A DNA stretch of 64,000 nt from Siphonodentalium dalli (GCA_032622095.1 CP136066.1:128619917-128683916); one strand, 5' to 3'. Shown: positions 42,090 to 55,210, numbered from the stretch's first letter. Numbers and translations are program-made. The notes: a model not told the origin generated them from the letters alone.

Positions 42090-43010
42090 CCATTACAAGG
42101 ATGTGAGGATTAATGAGAACTCCATCCACATAACTAATAGTTATGTGTGAAAATTAAAACAAAACAAAATAAATTCCATGATGGCGTCCAATATGGACTG
42201 CCTAATTCTGCTCCAAAACATGTATATTGAATATATGGATGTTTATTGGGGGAAACCGATTATTTCAATGATATTTTCAAGCATATGTGCATATTTAATG
42301 AGCCAACAATTGGAATCCCAACAGAGAAGATTGGCTGGGTCCCTTGCGCGATCTGTCCATCGAAAACTATTTAGACATCTCAAGACACGTAAGACCCAAT
42401 AACTTAATATACAGAATAGATACATCTATTGCCTGAGTGACTAATATTTATATTTGTTACAATGAGGTCAAATAGTTGCGAAGCCAGCACCACAATTCTT
42501 TTCCTCCATAGTAAATCTTAAAACAACTTCTAAAGAATTATTAATTCTTCTTATATTTGGTATGAAGCGTCCTTGGTTAACTGGAGTTCAGATTTGTTAA
42601 CATAACGTCACCAAGTTAATTACTTGCGAAGCCACAGCCATAACTATTTCCCTCCATAGTAATTCTCAAAACTACTTCTTAAGAACAATTGACCAGGTCA
42701 GTCGCGCAATTATTGGAAGAGCCACGGTCAATCATTTTTTTTAAACCAAATGTTACATTAAAATTGTTGCTTTATTTAAAAAAAAAAAAAAATTCAATGA
42801 GAAAATTAACTTTTACTACTTGCTAAATTTTATCCTTTAATTATTTCATTTAAATTTTAGTATTTACAGTATACTATGCCCAAATCTTTATAATCTGTTG
42901 AGTGATCCCACAGTCGTTTACTTTGTTAGTAATAATTTGAAGTATTACTTGTTTAAACGCAATTATCAAAATATTTTATGTATTTTTTATCATTTCTATT
43001 TATATGTAAT
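42090..43010. other. No supported gene
   Basis: AT-rich sequence with a poly-A tract at 42777-42792. A 74-codon frame at 42178-42402 (ends LARSVHRKLFRHLKTRKTQ) has some protein-like character but no homology I recognise. A two-copy repeat (GTCAAATAGTTGCGAAGCCA / AAGTTAATTACTTGCGAAGC) lies at about 42468-42690. Confidence 0.4.
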
Positions 43011-43324
43011 ACTATAATCTTGGTGGCGTTACCATTTCTGACTATGGTTTTCTTGTTACCGCCACGCCAGTGGGTGTACACTGATGTCTATATTTATCAT
43101 ATTGTGTGGTCGATCGATAATCCACTGGGCGATTGTATTATTACGCCACCGTAGTGTGGTGTTTATTGCTTTTGGTTTTTTTGTATCGCATGGGCGATCG
43201 ATAATTCACTGGGTGATTGTACATTCGGCAAACCTCGTCAGATTCCGTCACCGTTTCATCGTACCGATAATTACGAGAGTACAACTAAGATTGGCACATG
43301 TGTTTACGTCACCGGTGTAATTGT

Positions 43325-43415
43325 GGGGACATGCTTCTATTATGAAGGTTTGCTATCCCGAAGGTCCGCTATTCCGAAGGTTCTCTATTCCGAAGGTTTT
43401 TGTTATTTTTAGGTT
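43325..43415 (+). repeat. CTATTCCGAAGGTTC minisatellite 1
   Basis: GGGGACATGCTTCTATTATG followed by units of about 18 bases (GCTATTCCGAAGGTTCTC). Same family as 43822, 44758, 45291, 56141 and 57048. Confidence 0.85.
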
Positions 43416-43821
43416 AATTCTATATTTTAAAGTATTGAGACTAATTTGAGAGGGTTCATTTTCACAAAGATTCTTTATATGGAGTGTGCGCTCACATCCG
43501 AACTGATCATGCGCGCACACCGATACAGATACAGGAGGAAATAACTTAACTTAGAACATTAAATGTGATTTTGTTTTGTTTTCGCTGGTTTTCTTGAGAT
43601 GTTATGTCATTACGTGGGCCCATACCTTTGAATTCTTGGCATATACTATGAATGTTGTGGTATATATGGACCCTCCCGCATTGGGACATGACATAGGTTC
43701 AGTTGACTTAAGTGGTGTTCTGTGTGTGCTCCAATTTGGAGTTCATTATTTTAAGGGCCAAGTTTAGAATTTTATGGGTCCATACCTTTGAACTCTGGGC
43801 ATATAATATGAATATTGGGGG

Positions 43822-43958
43822 GCATGGCTCTATTCCGAAGGTTCACTATCCCGAAGGTCCACTATTCCGAAATTTCTCTGAATGTTCGCTATTCCGAAGG
43901 TTCACCAATCCGAAGATTCGTTATTCCGAAGGTTCTGTGTTCCAAAGATTTTTTTTAT
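43822..43958 (+). repeat. CTATTCCGAAGGTTC minisatellite 2
   Basis: Starts GGCATGGCTCTATTCCGAAG, with six or seven degenerate units, and is followed by the AAGGTTAATTCTATATTC segment that also follows copies 1, 3 and 4. Confidence 0.85.
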
Positions 43959-43984
43959 TTTAAGGTTAATTCTATATTCAATTT

Positions 43985-44380
43985 GGGTAAAACGGACAAA
44001 TTTCGGCGAAATTTGATACTAGGGATACTTTGGTCTGAGGAGAGTTTTGAACGGGTCAAATCGTGACCTCGGCCTGACCTTGACCTTCAATATGGCCAAT
44101 CAAAGGTCAACTCGGATAAAACGGATAGATTTCGACGAAATTTGATACCTATGGGTACTTTTGTCGGGGGGGGGTGTTTTGGACGGGTCAAATCATGACT
44201 CTGACCTTACCTTGACCTTCAAAATTGTTAATTAAAGGTCAAGTTGGGTAAAACGGACGGATTTCGACGAAATTTGATACCTATGGGTAGTTTTCTACGG
44301 GTGGGGGTGTTTTGGACTGGACAAATCATGACCCTGACCTGACCTTGACTTTCGAAATAGTCAATTGAAGGTCAAATCGC
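43985..44380. repeat. Array of about 130-base units with TGACCT half-sites
   Basis: Three units of the form GGGTAAAACGGACGGATTTC ... TTTGATACCTATGGGTACTT ... GGACGGGTCAAATCATGACT, then CTGACCTTGACCTTCAAAAT and AAAGGTCAAGTT. Each unit contains two to four AGGTCA-type half-sites (nuclear-receptor-like) as direct and everted repeats. Same array at 46020-46435. Confidence 0.85.
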
Positions 44381-44755
44381 ACCTTTCACCGGAAAGCAGA
44401 TGTGAAACAGCCCGGGTGAAGTCGGGCCTATCAGCTTGTGTAATAAAGAAGACAGTTTGATGAAAGTAATGTATGCCACGAGAAACGGGAAAACTTGAAA
44501 TATGGAAGTACGCAAATTTCCCGCATAAAATTTGAAAGCTAGTTTATAGAATAATTGTATTATTATTTATATTTATGGCTAATAATACGATCTTGGTGGC
44601 GTTACCATTTCTGACTATGGTTTTCTTGTATGGTTATGTCGTACTTGAGTAAAATCGTTCCGATAGAGTGACGATAGTTCAACAAAGATTAGCACATGTG
44701 TTTACGTCACCAGTGTAATTGTGGGGACATGTTTGTTTACGTCACCAGTGTAATT

Positions 44756-44905
44756 GTGGGGACATGTTTCTATTATGAAGGTTCGCTATCCCGAAGATCC
44801 ACTATTCCGAAGGTTCTCTATTCTGAATACTTGCTATTTCGAAGGTTTACTATTCCGAAGGTTCGCTATTCCGAATGTTCTCCATTCCGAAGGTTTTTGT
44901 TATTT
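44756..44905 (+). repeat. CTATTCCGAAGGTTC minisatellite 3
   Basis: GGGGACATGTTTCTATTATG, then about seven units, then AAGGTTTTTGTTATTTTTAG as after copy 1. Confidence 0.85.
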
Positions 44906-45290
44906 TTAGGTTAATTCTATATTCTAAAGTATTGAGAGGGTTCATTATAACGAAGATTCTTTTCATGGAGTGTGCGCTCACATCCGAACTGATCCTTCGC
45001 GCATACCGATACAGATACAGGAGGAAATAACTTAGAACATTAAATGTGATTTTGTTTTGTTTTCGCGGGTTTTCTTGAGATTTAATGTGATTACGTGGGC
45101 CCATACCTATAATATAATATGAATGTTGTGGTATATATGGACCCTTCTGCATTGGGACATTACACAGGTACAGTTGACTTAAGTGCTGTTCTGTGCGGGC
45201 TCCAATTTGGGGTTCAATATTTTAAGGGCCAAATTTAGAATTTTATGGGCCCATACCTTTGAAATCTGGACATATAATATGAATATTGGG

Positions 45291-45425
45291 GGGCATGTCT
45301 CTATTCCGAAGGTTCACTATCCCGAAGGTACACTATTGCAAAATTTCTCTGAATGTTCGCTGTTCCGAAGGTTCACCAATCCGAAGGTTCGTTATTCCGA
45401 AGGTTCTCTATTACAATGGTTAATT
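45291..45425 (+). repeat. CTATTCCGAAGGTTC minisatellite 4
   Basis: GGCATGTCTCTATTCCGAAG followed by six units with point changes. Order and spacing match copy 2. Confidence 0.85.
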
Positions 45426-46019
45426 CTATTTTCTAAAGTATTGAAAGGGTTCATTATCACGAAGATTCTTTTTATGAAGGAAATAACTTAAAACATTAAA
45501 TGTGATTTTGTTTTGTTTTCGCGGGTTTTCTTGAGTTTAATGTCATTACGTATGACCTTATTTATCATTACATATTCACGCCAAGCAGCCCACACAATTG
45601 CTATGTTTCCTGCGATTTAATGTCATTACGTGTGACCTAATATCTCAATAATCTGCGGCAAGATTACGCCTGCTAAAGGCGAATTATAACAGTGGGGCTA
45701 TAACGCTCAATGAATACTGGAGGCTATAACAAGCCTCGCAGCAGGATATCGCTGAATAGACGAGTATGAGATGAGCCTAACTGCAATTGTGACTTTGTTT
45801 AAAGGCCCACTTAATTTTGGAGTCATTCATTTTTGTTATATTATATACGGTTTTAAAAACAATTTATGCCATAAAATTTGAATAAAATACTCTAATTCAT
45901 CACCATTTGAAACGCAAAATACTTCTATCTCCTAGTTTGAAACACCTTTAAAAAACTGCGACAAGTCGTGCGTTGTATATCTAGCAAGTAGCAACTAACA
46001 TGTCCTCTTCGGCTTTCCA

Positions 46020-46435
46020 TAGATTTCAACGTAATTTGATACTTAGGGGTATTTGTGTCCGGGAAGTGTTTTGGACGGGTCAAATCGTGACCCCGACCTG
46101 ACCTTTGACCTTTAAAACTGTCAATGCAAGGTCAATTTGGGTAAAACGGACGAATTTCGGCGAAATTTGATACCTAGGGATACTTTTGTCCGGGGAGTCT
46201 TTTGAATGGGTCAAATCCTGACATCGGCGTGACCTTGACCTTCAATGTGGTCAATCAAAGGTCAAATCGGGTAAAACGGATGGATTTCGACGAAATTTGA
46301 TACCTATGGGTACTTTTGTCGGGGGAGTGTTTTGGACGGGTCAAATCATGACTCCGACCTTACCTTGACCTTCAAAATTGTTAATTAAAGGTCAAGTTGG
46401 GTAAAACGGACGGATTTCGACGAAATTTGATACAG
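46020..46435. repeat. Second TGACCT half-site array
   Basis: Three and a half units like those at 43985-44380, the last cut at TTTGATAC and joined to CAGTTTGAAGAATGTAATGT, as in the first array (44450). This shows that array and flank were duplicated together. Confidence 0.85.
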
Positions 46436-46605
46436 TTTGAAGAATGTAATGTATAACACGAGAAACAGGAAAACTTGAAATATGGAAGTATGCAAATTTC
46501 CCACATAAAATTTGAAAGCTAGTTTATAGTATAATTATATTATAATTTATATTTATGGCAAAAATATGATCTTGGTGGCGTTACCATTTCTGACTATGGT
46601 TTTCT

Positions 46606-47059
46606 TGTTTAGATATTATGTACAAATCAAATAAACGCGATGTCATCCTTTAACAAGAAAACTAAGATGCATGCATCAGGTCAGCCATGAACTATTTAGC
46701 ATAGAATAATTCAGTTCGGTTGCAGTTTCACAACGTTACAACTGACATACGATTACACAAGACGAACCTTGAATGTGGAACTATGTAAGAGTGAATATTA
46801 ATGTTCTAAATCCCATGTTTCACCTTTAGTGGTTATGGGGTCGTACTTTATTAACACGCAAGTAGTGTAATTAAGTACGGGTAATTAGAAGTAACAAATC
46901 GTTTAGTTTCTATCGTATCGGCTGAAAGGGGTGAGCAGATTGCTGGTGATGAATGTTTTCGTTAGCTGCCAATATAATGTGCATATTTGTCCCGTTATGT
47001 TTATACACTGTAGCATTGGCGGGCCAGAGTGTGTTGACATGTTAATTGTTTGGTTCATT
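46606..47059. other. No supported gene
   Basis: Unique-looking sequence between the long-period repeat and the LINE 2 3' end. I compared it with the LINE 2 5' flank and found no target duplication. Confidence 0.45.
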
Positions 47060-47709
47060 AATATATATATATCTTTAATTCCTCCTTAATAGAAGATCAT
47101 ATAATATACAATATATCATTGAAACAAATTAAAGAAATATAAGCAAAGTGAACAACCCATAACCCAAAAGTGTTGTAGAACAAAAATACGGAAATGAAGA
47201 CAAAAGAACCCCATCACATATATGCTAGACAGTCATCCTTAACCGCACAACGTGTACAGTCGCGCCATACCAACACAAAACCACATTCGAGCACAGTCAC
47301 GCCAATTAGGTCAAAATAGAGACATTACCTTAACATAAAACACTCATACACAAGCATACACACACGGAAAGAAAGAAAGAAAAAAGAAGAAAAAAAGCTC
47401 AACTCAAACAAACTTACACACCAACACCCTTCCATACAGAGACTTACAACAAAACACGCATAAATAGACACCTATATACATACTCCTGCAGGCTTGATAA
47501 GTGCAGTACGGCACATGTGTATTGTACTCGCCAAATTAGTTACATTTCGACAGATGGACGGACAAACCTAATTAAAACAAAAACAAACTAACACCAGAAC
47601 ACGTGTGAACCTATGTAACTCGACTAAAATCTACATACACGCGATCAATCCACAATTAGTTTGTTAAACAAATGGTTCCAATTAGTTGACTGACTAGTTG
47701 ATAGTGATT

Positions 47710-50700
47710 TTATCCATGATAAAAAAACAATTTTGGTGGAGATTCCATATAGGAATTCCACTCGTACCAAAGACATTTAGTGGCTTTAATGAAAAAGCGC
47801 AACAAGTGAATACTCCGTATAGGAATTAAGTCTAGAAGTTGATGTGGCATGTGGCCAAGAAACAAGGCAATTTGCTGATCTATGGGAAGATTGCCAATGT
47901 ACTGATAAGCAACAACTGGAAACCTGTCAATGAATAAGTACCAAAATTTATTTCGTGATTCTGCGAGGGCAGGACAATCTATTAAAAAGTGTCGAGCGAC
48001 ATCAGTATACATAGTGTTACATGCACAACATTTGTTTGGATTGGTAGATGCATGAGTACACAACAACCACACAGCCAAATGAAAGTCCTCTTTGTCGTCG
48101 GGATATTTCCTACAAACATACCATAAGTATGACATATCTGGCCTAGCATGTACTAGTCGAAATCTCTGAAACGACAAATCGTTATAAACCCTTTCTAACC
48201 ATTCTTGCTTCCAGAACAAGGATCCACGTTTAACTAAGAGCTTCCAATTAGATTTTGTAGGGAATGTGGCGGTTGACGCATACTCAAGCAGATATCGATC
48301 CAAACCAAACTGTTGTAGAATCTGCTTCAAATCCCTGAAAAATGTACATGTATTTATGTGTGGATAAGGTTCGTTATGAACGAACTGTGTCAATCTGGCA
48401 ATAAAAATTTTCTTAGTGGTCTTCTCAAGCGAGAGGTTACATAATGAGCATAACAGAGACAGTTTACGGCGATATATGTAATGCACCAGTGGTGGAGTAC
48501 CCAACAAACCAAGAACCATATCAGTTCGCGTTCTAACGTGAAGACCTTGAATGTGCTTCAGACATAAGCGATGTGCACGTTCAAGGCGTTCACATTCTGT
48601 CTCATTTAAGCCAAATAGCAGTTCGCTGCCATATAGACCTTTAGGTATAATCACCGAATTATAAATTTTTAGAGAGCTCATTGGTGTTATTCCACCCGCG
48701 TAAATACCAATGTTTGACAGAGCAAAATAAGTACTCCTCAGTTTAGAACATATTTTATCAACGAAAGATGCACTGAAATTGTGTTTACTGAGGGGAATAC
48801 CCAAATGTGTAATACAATCGGTCTCTAAAATATTATGTGATCCGAGCTTCCATTGATTTGTGCGTTTCCGTGAATCACTGGTGGATTCGTTGAATACGAT
48901 AACCTGCGTTTTTGATGGGTTGTATTTGTAACGCCATTTGGAACTGTATCTTACACACACATATCAACTAACGATTGTAATCCTGAAGCAGTGAGTGAGA
49001 GTAGAAACATGTCATCAGCATGGGTAAGGCAGCAGCAATTAATACCATTCATTGTATAGCCGTATGATGAATTTTCAAGTTCGTAAAGTAAACTATCTAT
49101 GTATAGGGAGTAGAGCAGAGGTGACACAGTACCCCACTGCCTTGTTCCTTGTAGCATGGGAATCCAGCGTGATGTACAGTTTTGATGTCGAATACAACAA
49201 TGCATATCAGAAAGTAAGACTTTAAACAATCTCCAAGATTTGCCTTGTATATGTTTTTGAAACAGTTGGAAGAGTAAACCGTTTAACCATACGGTGTCAA
49301 ATGCTTTCCAGACGTCCAAGGAGCAAGTAAACAAACGACTATGCTTCTCGGACGCGTAGGAAATACATTCTGTGACCAGGAAAGAAGAAGTCATGCAGCT
49401 GATATCACGCTGAAATCCATTTTGCAAGGGATGAGTTTTTATTAATGATGGCGTATGAAGCTCCAGTCTTGTGAGAAGTAATCTTTCATATAGTTTATAT
49501 ATAACAGGCAGTAGGGTTATGGCCCTGTAACTATCAAAAGAGTCCTTCGGTTTAGGGCTACCCTTGTATAAAGAAAATATCAATCCACGCTTAGCTGCAG
49601 GTGGAATATATTCAAACTGCATAAAATAGTTGAAGAGGTGAGACAAGGCTGTAGCTAGGCTATCGCCGCCGTATATAATATGCTCATAGTTGATACCATC
49701 AAAACCAGAAGCCTTATTAAGATTAAGGCGGCGGTATAAGGATACTACCTCCATTCGAGTAACCGGAACAGTAATGAGACTATCTAAAGGGCTTACAGAG
49801 CATGACTTTGCTTCGTTTGCGATAAATGTGTTTACGTTTTCATAATGCTGATTATCAAAAGATGTGTCTGTTAACGGAACAGAAAAGATATCGCTAAAAT
49901 AGTCTGCCCATGCTTCTGCTATCTCTTGAGAATCTCGTACAATAGTTCCATTGTGTTTGAAATGTGAACAGGACATGGTCCCTAATTTTTTTTACGTTTT
50001 GCGTTGAAAAGTCGAAAAAATGTATCTTGGTCTGATTCAGCGCATTCATCAATGCTGTTGTTAAAAGATTGTAGGTACTGCTTAGATGCCCTGCGATATT
50101 CACGCCTGAATATGCATTTAGCTTCTTTATAGCTGTGGTATAAACCAGCCGTGTCATTAACTGGTCTATCTGCTGCTATCCAGACTGATCTATAATACCT
50201 CATATTTTGATGCAGTGACTTGAGCTGCTGTGACCAGAATGGTTTCAAAAACTTCTTAAATTTCTTTTGAGGGATGTTGTTTTGTGCAGATGTAGTTATA
50301 GCTTGAACTATGCCATCATAAAAAGAGTCTATATCGTTTTGATCTTTCGCAAAAGCATTTGGGAGTAGATATTTTAGATCAGCCTGGTAGCTAGCATGTG
50401 TCCACGTTGAATGTATGCTTTAATTTATCATTATTTGGAATTTGAAATGATGTCACATTAGTATCCACACGGAGTATTAAAGAGCGATGATTTGAAACAT
50501 CCAAGGCATCGTCAACGTCTAAAACCCGACAGTCGATAATGGACTGCTTGAATGACTTATGTATGACAAAATGGTCTATTATTGACCCTGGAAAACCCAT
50601 CGAAGGAACATGTGTTGCAAGAGACATGGAACATAACGGCGAATTGTTTACAGAAAACAGGCCTTGACTATTCATAAATCCTTGAAGGCATTCACCCCGT

Positions 50701-51215
50701 GAGTCACCGCGCTGGAGGCTGGCGTTAAAATCGCCCATGAAAATGACTGTTCCCAATTTGTGATATGTGTACCATAAGTCATATAAGATCATGAAATAAT
50801 CTCTATATACATGAATAGAATGGTTTGAAGATGGAAGATATATTTGAAATATATAAAAGTATCCGGTCCCGTTGTTCAATTGAATACCGACTATTCTGTC
50901 ATTATCCAAGTCAATTGGTGATACTCTACTACCAATAGTAGCACGGTTCCACATAATACACACTCCACCAGAATAACGACCCCGTTGCATGGGTAGGCGC
51001 TGCGTAAAGTAGCTGACTGCACAATAATCGTAGGCGGGGTTTATTGATTCAAAGTAATGGAGATCCTTCTGAGGTAACCAGTGCTCGCTTATACCGCAAA
51101 TATCTAAGTTCTGACACAGGAGAAAGAAGTTGAGATAGGAAGCCGACGACATTATTCCGGTCGCGTTCCAAGTTCCTATGGAAATCATGGTGCTAATCAG
51201 ACCTGTGGTGAACAA
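47710..51215 (-). pseudogene. LINE 2 ORF2: endonuclease/reverse transcriptase, broken
   Basis: The endonuclease (51215-50391) is complete in motif terms: GTWNATG, SEHWL, GDFNA, SIIDHFV, SNHRSL. The frame shifts near 50391, near 49980 (a run of T/A) and near 48955, so four segments must be read: 51215-50391, 50248-49982, 49976-48951 and 48960-47710. The RT segment has YRAITLLPV, LDVWKAFDTVW (R to W change next to the catalytic Asp block), GTRQWGTVSPLLY (a G to W change in RQG) and HADDM. The C-terminal knuckle is CCACNTMYTDVARHFLIDC (CX2CX9HX4C). With three frameshifts and damaged motifs it cannot encode an active enzyme. Confidence 0.9.
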
Positions 51216-51497
51216 GCTTCCCAGAAAGAGACGGGGGACTCGGTTGGGTGAATGCCAAAGAGGTTATGACATGCCGTTGTACATGTGCATTATTGAATGC
51301 TGTAAACAAAAGTTTGAGTAAACATAAAATTAACAAATACTTTCGAATGCTGACCATGACATTAATTTAGCTGATGACGGTGACGTCGACATAAATCTTG
51401 CATGATAACACAGATAAAACAAATTAATATTTGAGACTGTGTGATGTAACAGTGAGTGATCCAAGAGAGATAACTCTATGTAGCATGATCTAGTGAC

Positions 51498-53475
51498 CTA
51501 ATAGTCTCCCTTGCTCCGCTGCCTGAGAAAAGCGTTCCTGGATAGCCACATGGAACAATACATTTCGTGCGGCCAGAAGTTATCTGACAAAGCTTTGTCG
51601 ACGTCATCTAAGGAAACATTTATTCTGGCAGAGAAAGAGTTGAAATTCTTGGCATTGAAAGAACGAATTACCGAGAACATGACGTTCTGATCATCCATAT
51701 AATCTTTTAAACATTCGGCACTCCAGAACTTAGGAATGTTCCTCACAAAGACACGCGTTGTCTTCATGGGACTTGCATTGCGTTGAAAGATAACCTTACG
51801 AGGTCGACGATCGTCATCTGAATCGTGTCGACTGCGACTTTCTGGATTCCTGCCGTCGGAATGTGCATGTGAATTATTTCCGGCACGATTAGAAGGTGAA
51901 TGTGGGTAGCGATTTGGTCGCTCACGATCACTTCCCTGATGTTTATATTTGTGGGGTGCTGATTGAGATGCTGACGGTGACTTGCGATCTGTATGGTTGT
52001 ATGAAGGGGGTGTTTGACCACCCATAGAAACACTCTGTAGACTGTTTTGTGCCAATTTAGAAGCTGGGCTTTGAACAGCATTTTTGTGAAATACGACGAT
52101 CGTTGATCGAACTTGACAATGAAAATGATGAATCACACATGTTGATAATGTTACGAGAAATATCAGTTTGACATTTATTAATAAAGAGTAGTGAATCCTT
52201 TAATGAATCAGAAAATTTTCCCATTTTCTCCACTGTAGTAGTAGCCATTGTGTCCATTGTTTCTTTTGAGAACTTCATAAATTCTTTTGTTGCATCTTGG
52301 GTAGCTTTATCAGTAGGGGTTTGTTTCTTTTTAAAAGTGTCACTAAGAGTTGAAATAGAACCTGACTGGCTTGACAGTTTTCTTTCAATTCCAATACACT
52401 GTTCGTTTAATTCTGCAATATCTTTGTCGATGTGTCTCATGTCTCGCTTCATGCACACTTTGTTGTCAGAGAAATCACCTATATTCTTGTCGAGACATGT
52501 TTGCTGTTCCACGGACCAATCGCACAACGACATCACCTTTGATTCAAGTGAAGCGATTCGTTCTATTAGCTTAGGAATTGAGTTTAGTTCAAGAAGTTTT
52601 GATTCTATTGATACCAGTCGAGACTCGATATTGGCAACGACACCTTTGAGAAGGGGTATTTCGAATAAAGCTGATTTATTTGTTGAAATTTGATCAGATT
52701 TCAAAGATAGGAGTTCCTGATGTACGTCCATCAGCGTCTTTGCTAAGGTTTGAGGTTGAGAGTGAACATTGTCATTTTGATTTTCTTTAGTACTTTCTTT
52801 AGTACTTTGTGAAACAGGATGTTGAATTCGAGATTTTCCTTTGCTAATTATTTCTGCAATCAGATCCATGTTTCCGTCTATTAAAACCATTATAAGGTTG
52901 AAAACATCCGAGATGAGTTTTGATGAGACAGTTTTGGAAGGGTCTTGAGATTTTGTTCTCTTCTTGGGGATAGCATCATGGTCATATTTGTATGAGTGGC
53001 ACAACCTAACACGTCGAAAAACAAACAGTCTGAGACGTTCTAGTGTATCGTCTGAAAAATTTAACACCTGAAAAGTATCCACAATTTCATCTTTGGTATA
53101 GCTGTTGAAGTATGATTTAATATATTCTAAGACATGTAGTATTTCTTCCTCGCCATTGAAGGGATCTGCCTCGTTTAGAAAAAATTGCGAGTCGCATTGA
53201 TTCAGTAGACGAGTTAGTGAAAGAATTGTGTTCTGCAGATTTGCCAGTGAATACACATGGTCACCAGTGAAATTACTGGCTTCATTGGATAATGTATTGC
53301 ACTGCTCTGATGCTGAGGTCGAAATGCCTGCTTTATTGTCCATGTCCGACCACAACTCCTCGGTGGACTCCATAGTATTGTTTAATATGTTCATAGAACT
53401 TGTAAGAAGTCCATTCATCTTCTTAGAGCGAAGTGTGAAGCTGCAGTTATTTCGTATTTGCATACATGTTGACAA
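51498..53475 (-). pseudogene. LINE 2 ORF1: coiled-coil/RRM-like, one frameshift
   Basis: The N-terminal 472-residue frame (53475-52057) has a long helical region with heptads (SRLVSIESKLLELNSIPKL, RIASLESKVMSL). The C-terminal frame (entered before 52060, ending 51498) has a Ser/His/Arg-rich linker and then TRVFVRNIPKFWSAECLKD and SFSARINVSLDDVD, the RRM-like part seen in LINE 1 ORF1. One frameshift between 52057 and 52136 separates them. Without it the protein would be about 650 residues, close to LINE 1. Confidence 0.85.
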
Positions 53476-53928
53476 AAGTCAATTCGAAAGAAGATATGCG
53501 TTCTCACTTACGCCCGCGCCTTTGTCTGAGTGAAAAGCAAGAACAGTTGTTTCCTTTAAAAGTCATTATAATAACGAAAATAGAAGGAAAGTGTATCGCG
53601 ATTGCATAGGACTGCATACGATAATGTATACGATCAGTACGATGAAATGTCAATAAGGCGGACTTTACCGTGAGAGTGAATAGTACTCCAGACAGTTAGT
53701 GACATTGTAAACAATCCTAGGTCACGACTTTGCATGTCCGAATAGAAAATGTGGTCAGACAAAACATCGTCAAAACACACATTGCACTATCAGATCTCGG
53801 TGAACACCGCGACTATCTGATGAACTATCGTCTAAGAAAAACATCAGAATGATCCGAAGAATATTCCTGATGATTATAACGAAAAAACATCGAAAATTCG
53901 AGGTCGACTCGAGGCAACGAACACACAC

Positions 53929-53942
53929 GCCGCCATCTTGGC
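53929..53942 (-). promoter_or_regulatory. YY1-like motif at the LINE 2 5' end
   Basis: The sense strand reads GCCAAGATGGCGGC. It corresponds in position to the AAAATGG motif of LINE 1, and both are followed by a CGTGTGTGTT-like sequence, so the region is homologous. CAAGATGGC is the YY1 consensus core; in human L1 the same word near +13 directs the start site. The role here is inferred. Confidence 0.5.
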
Positions 53943-53957
53943 TCCTTCCTTCTATTA

Positions 53958-55040
53958 CACCACCGTGTATACTGGTTTAAATAGGTATATTATATAGGGA
54001 CGTGTGCTCAATTTTGGTGCGGACCGATGATCAAAAAAAAAATCAGAGGTAAATGTCGGCGGGCGGGAGGGCCATTTTTTCAAGAATTTTTGAAGAAATT
54101 GAGCAGTTGCAGCAGCAAAAAAAGGTGTACAATTGGCAAATGATGAGGGGGGGGGGCGTGACGTGTAACTAGGATTGAAATTAGATATGCAATTTGGAGA
54201 TTATTGGATTAGGGATGTTATATTAATTATATTAATTATATTAAAGGCTTAGTTGTCGAAAATATTCATATTTGTTCCAAACACTGTAAACAGAAAAATA
54301 TTAAAACGCATACATTTTGGTTCAAATATACGATCACTATCGCGTAAACATCATGCTTACATAAAGACCTACTAAATTTTACCTAAATAAGAGTCTGGTT
54401 GTGTTATAGAAGGTAGCAGCACAATGCTACTTGCTAATCACACACCACAAATGGTATAAACGCTCTTTATTATTTCCAAATAAGGAATTGAGCAACAAAG
54501 AACGCTCTTTATGTTTACCATCAAAATATAAAGAAACACCAAGAAAGTCACCTTTTATGCTTTGTTTACATAACAATCGTCAAATTTACGACAATAACAT
54601 ACTGTTTATGAGATATTTCTCATTTGTATATTAACAAAGTATGTCTATATTTGAATATTATTTTCGTTTGTAGCGGTTTTTGACAGGTGGAAATATGTTC
54701 ACAGGATACCCACTAAGGCCTTCCGTACCTTTAAGGTATACTGCAACTTTTTTTCTTTTCAATGGCAGAATACATAATGCTATTAAGAAGTGACACAAAA
54801 CACAGAACATTTTTTTTAATTATAAGTATTGAGCAGTGAGAAATATTTGAGTCGAGGAAACCAGTAACGAAAGGCGATATTAACATGATTTCTGTCAGCG
54901 AATAATTGTTTACTTTCCAATGAATATTAAAATGTACTGAAAACAAACTGCTAATGGGTGCCAGACTTTCATAAACACAAATTATGTATTAATGGTGTAA
55001 CGACATATTTCGTTCTTTATTGTCTAAAAAAAATAGGGGA
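53958..55040. other. No supported gene
   Basis: AT-rich with a poly-G run at 54147-54155. AAACGCTCTTTATTATTTCC and GAACGCTCTTTATG (54460-54512) match the short dispersed motif near 19370. Confidence 0.4.
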
Positions 55041-55054
55041 TGGGGATGTTTGGA

Positions 55055-55210
55055 TCTCTAGTTTAACGACATTTTTCGGTCTTTGTAGTTTAACGACATT
55101 TTTCGGTCTTTATAGTTTAACGACATTTTCGGTCTTTAATATTTCAAGATATAGGGGCCCTTAGTGGGTATTTGGATCTCTAGTTTAACGACATTTTTCG
55201 GTCTTTGATA
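55055..55210. repeat. Minisatellite AGTTTAACGACATTTTTCGG
   Basis: Four units of about 27-29 bases (TAGTTTAACGACATTTTTCG plus GTCTTT), with the block GGGTATTTGGATCTC separating the last one. Confidence 0.9.

Larger units (their letters stand above)
43015..46605. repeat. Complex long-period repeat with CTTGGTGGCGTTACC start
   Basis: CTTGGTGGCGTTACCATTTC starts blocks at about 43018, 44592 and 46570. GAGGAAATAACTTA...TTTTGTTTTCGCGGG recurs at 43532, 45024 and 45478. CCTTTGAA-TCTGGGCATATAATATGAAT recurs at 43786 and 45257. These are 1.6-2.0-kb duplicated blocks carrying the two minisatellite families listed separately. No coding sequence. Confidence 0.75.
47060..53957 (-). mobile_element. LINE 2: full-length but frameshifted LINE
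   Basis: Same plan as LINE 1: 5' motif at 53929-53942, ORF1 (53475-51498), ORF2 (51215-47710), a 3' UTR of about 640 bases and a 3' end GGAGGAATTAAAGATATATA like LINE 1. The 5' limit is set by analogy with LINE 1, about 15 bases past the motif. I found no target duplication. Several frameshifts show it is older than LINE 1. Confidence 0.85.
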
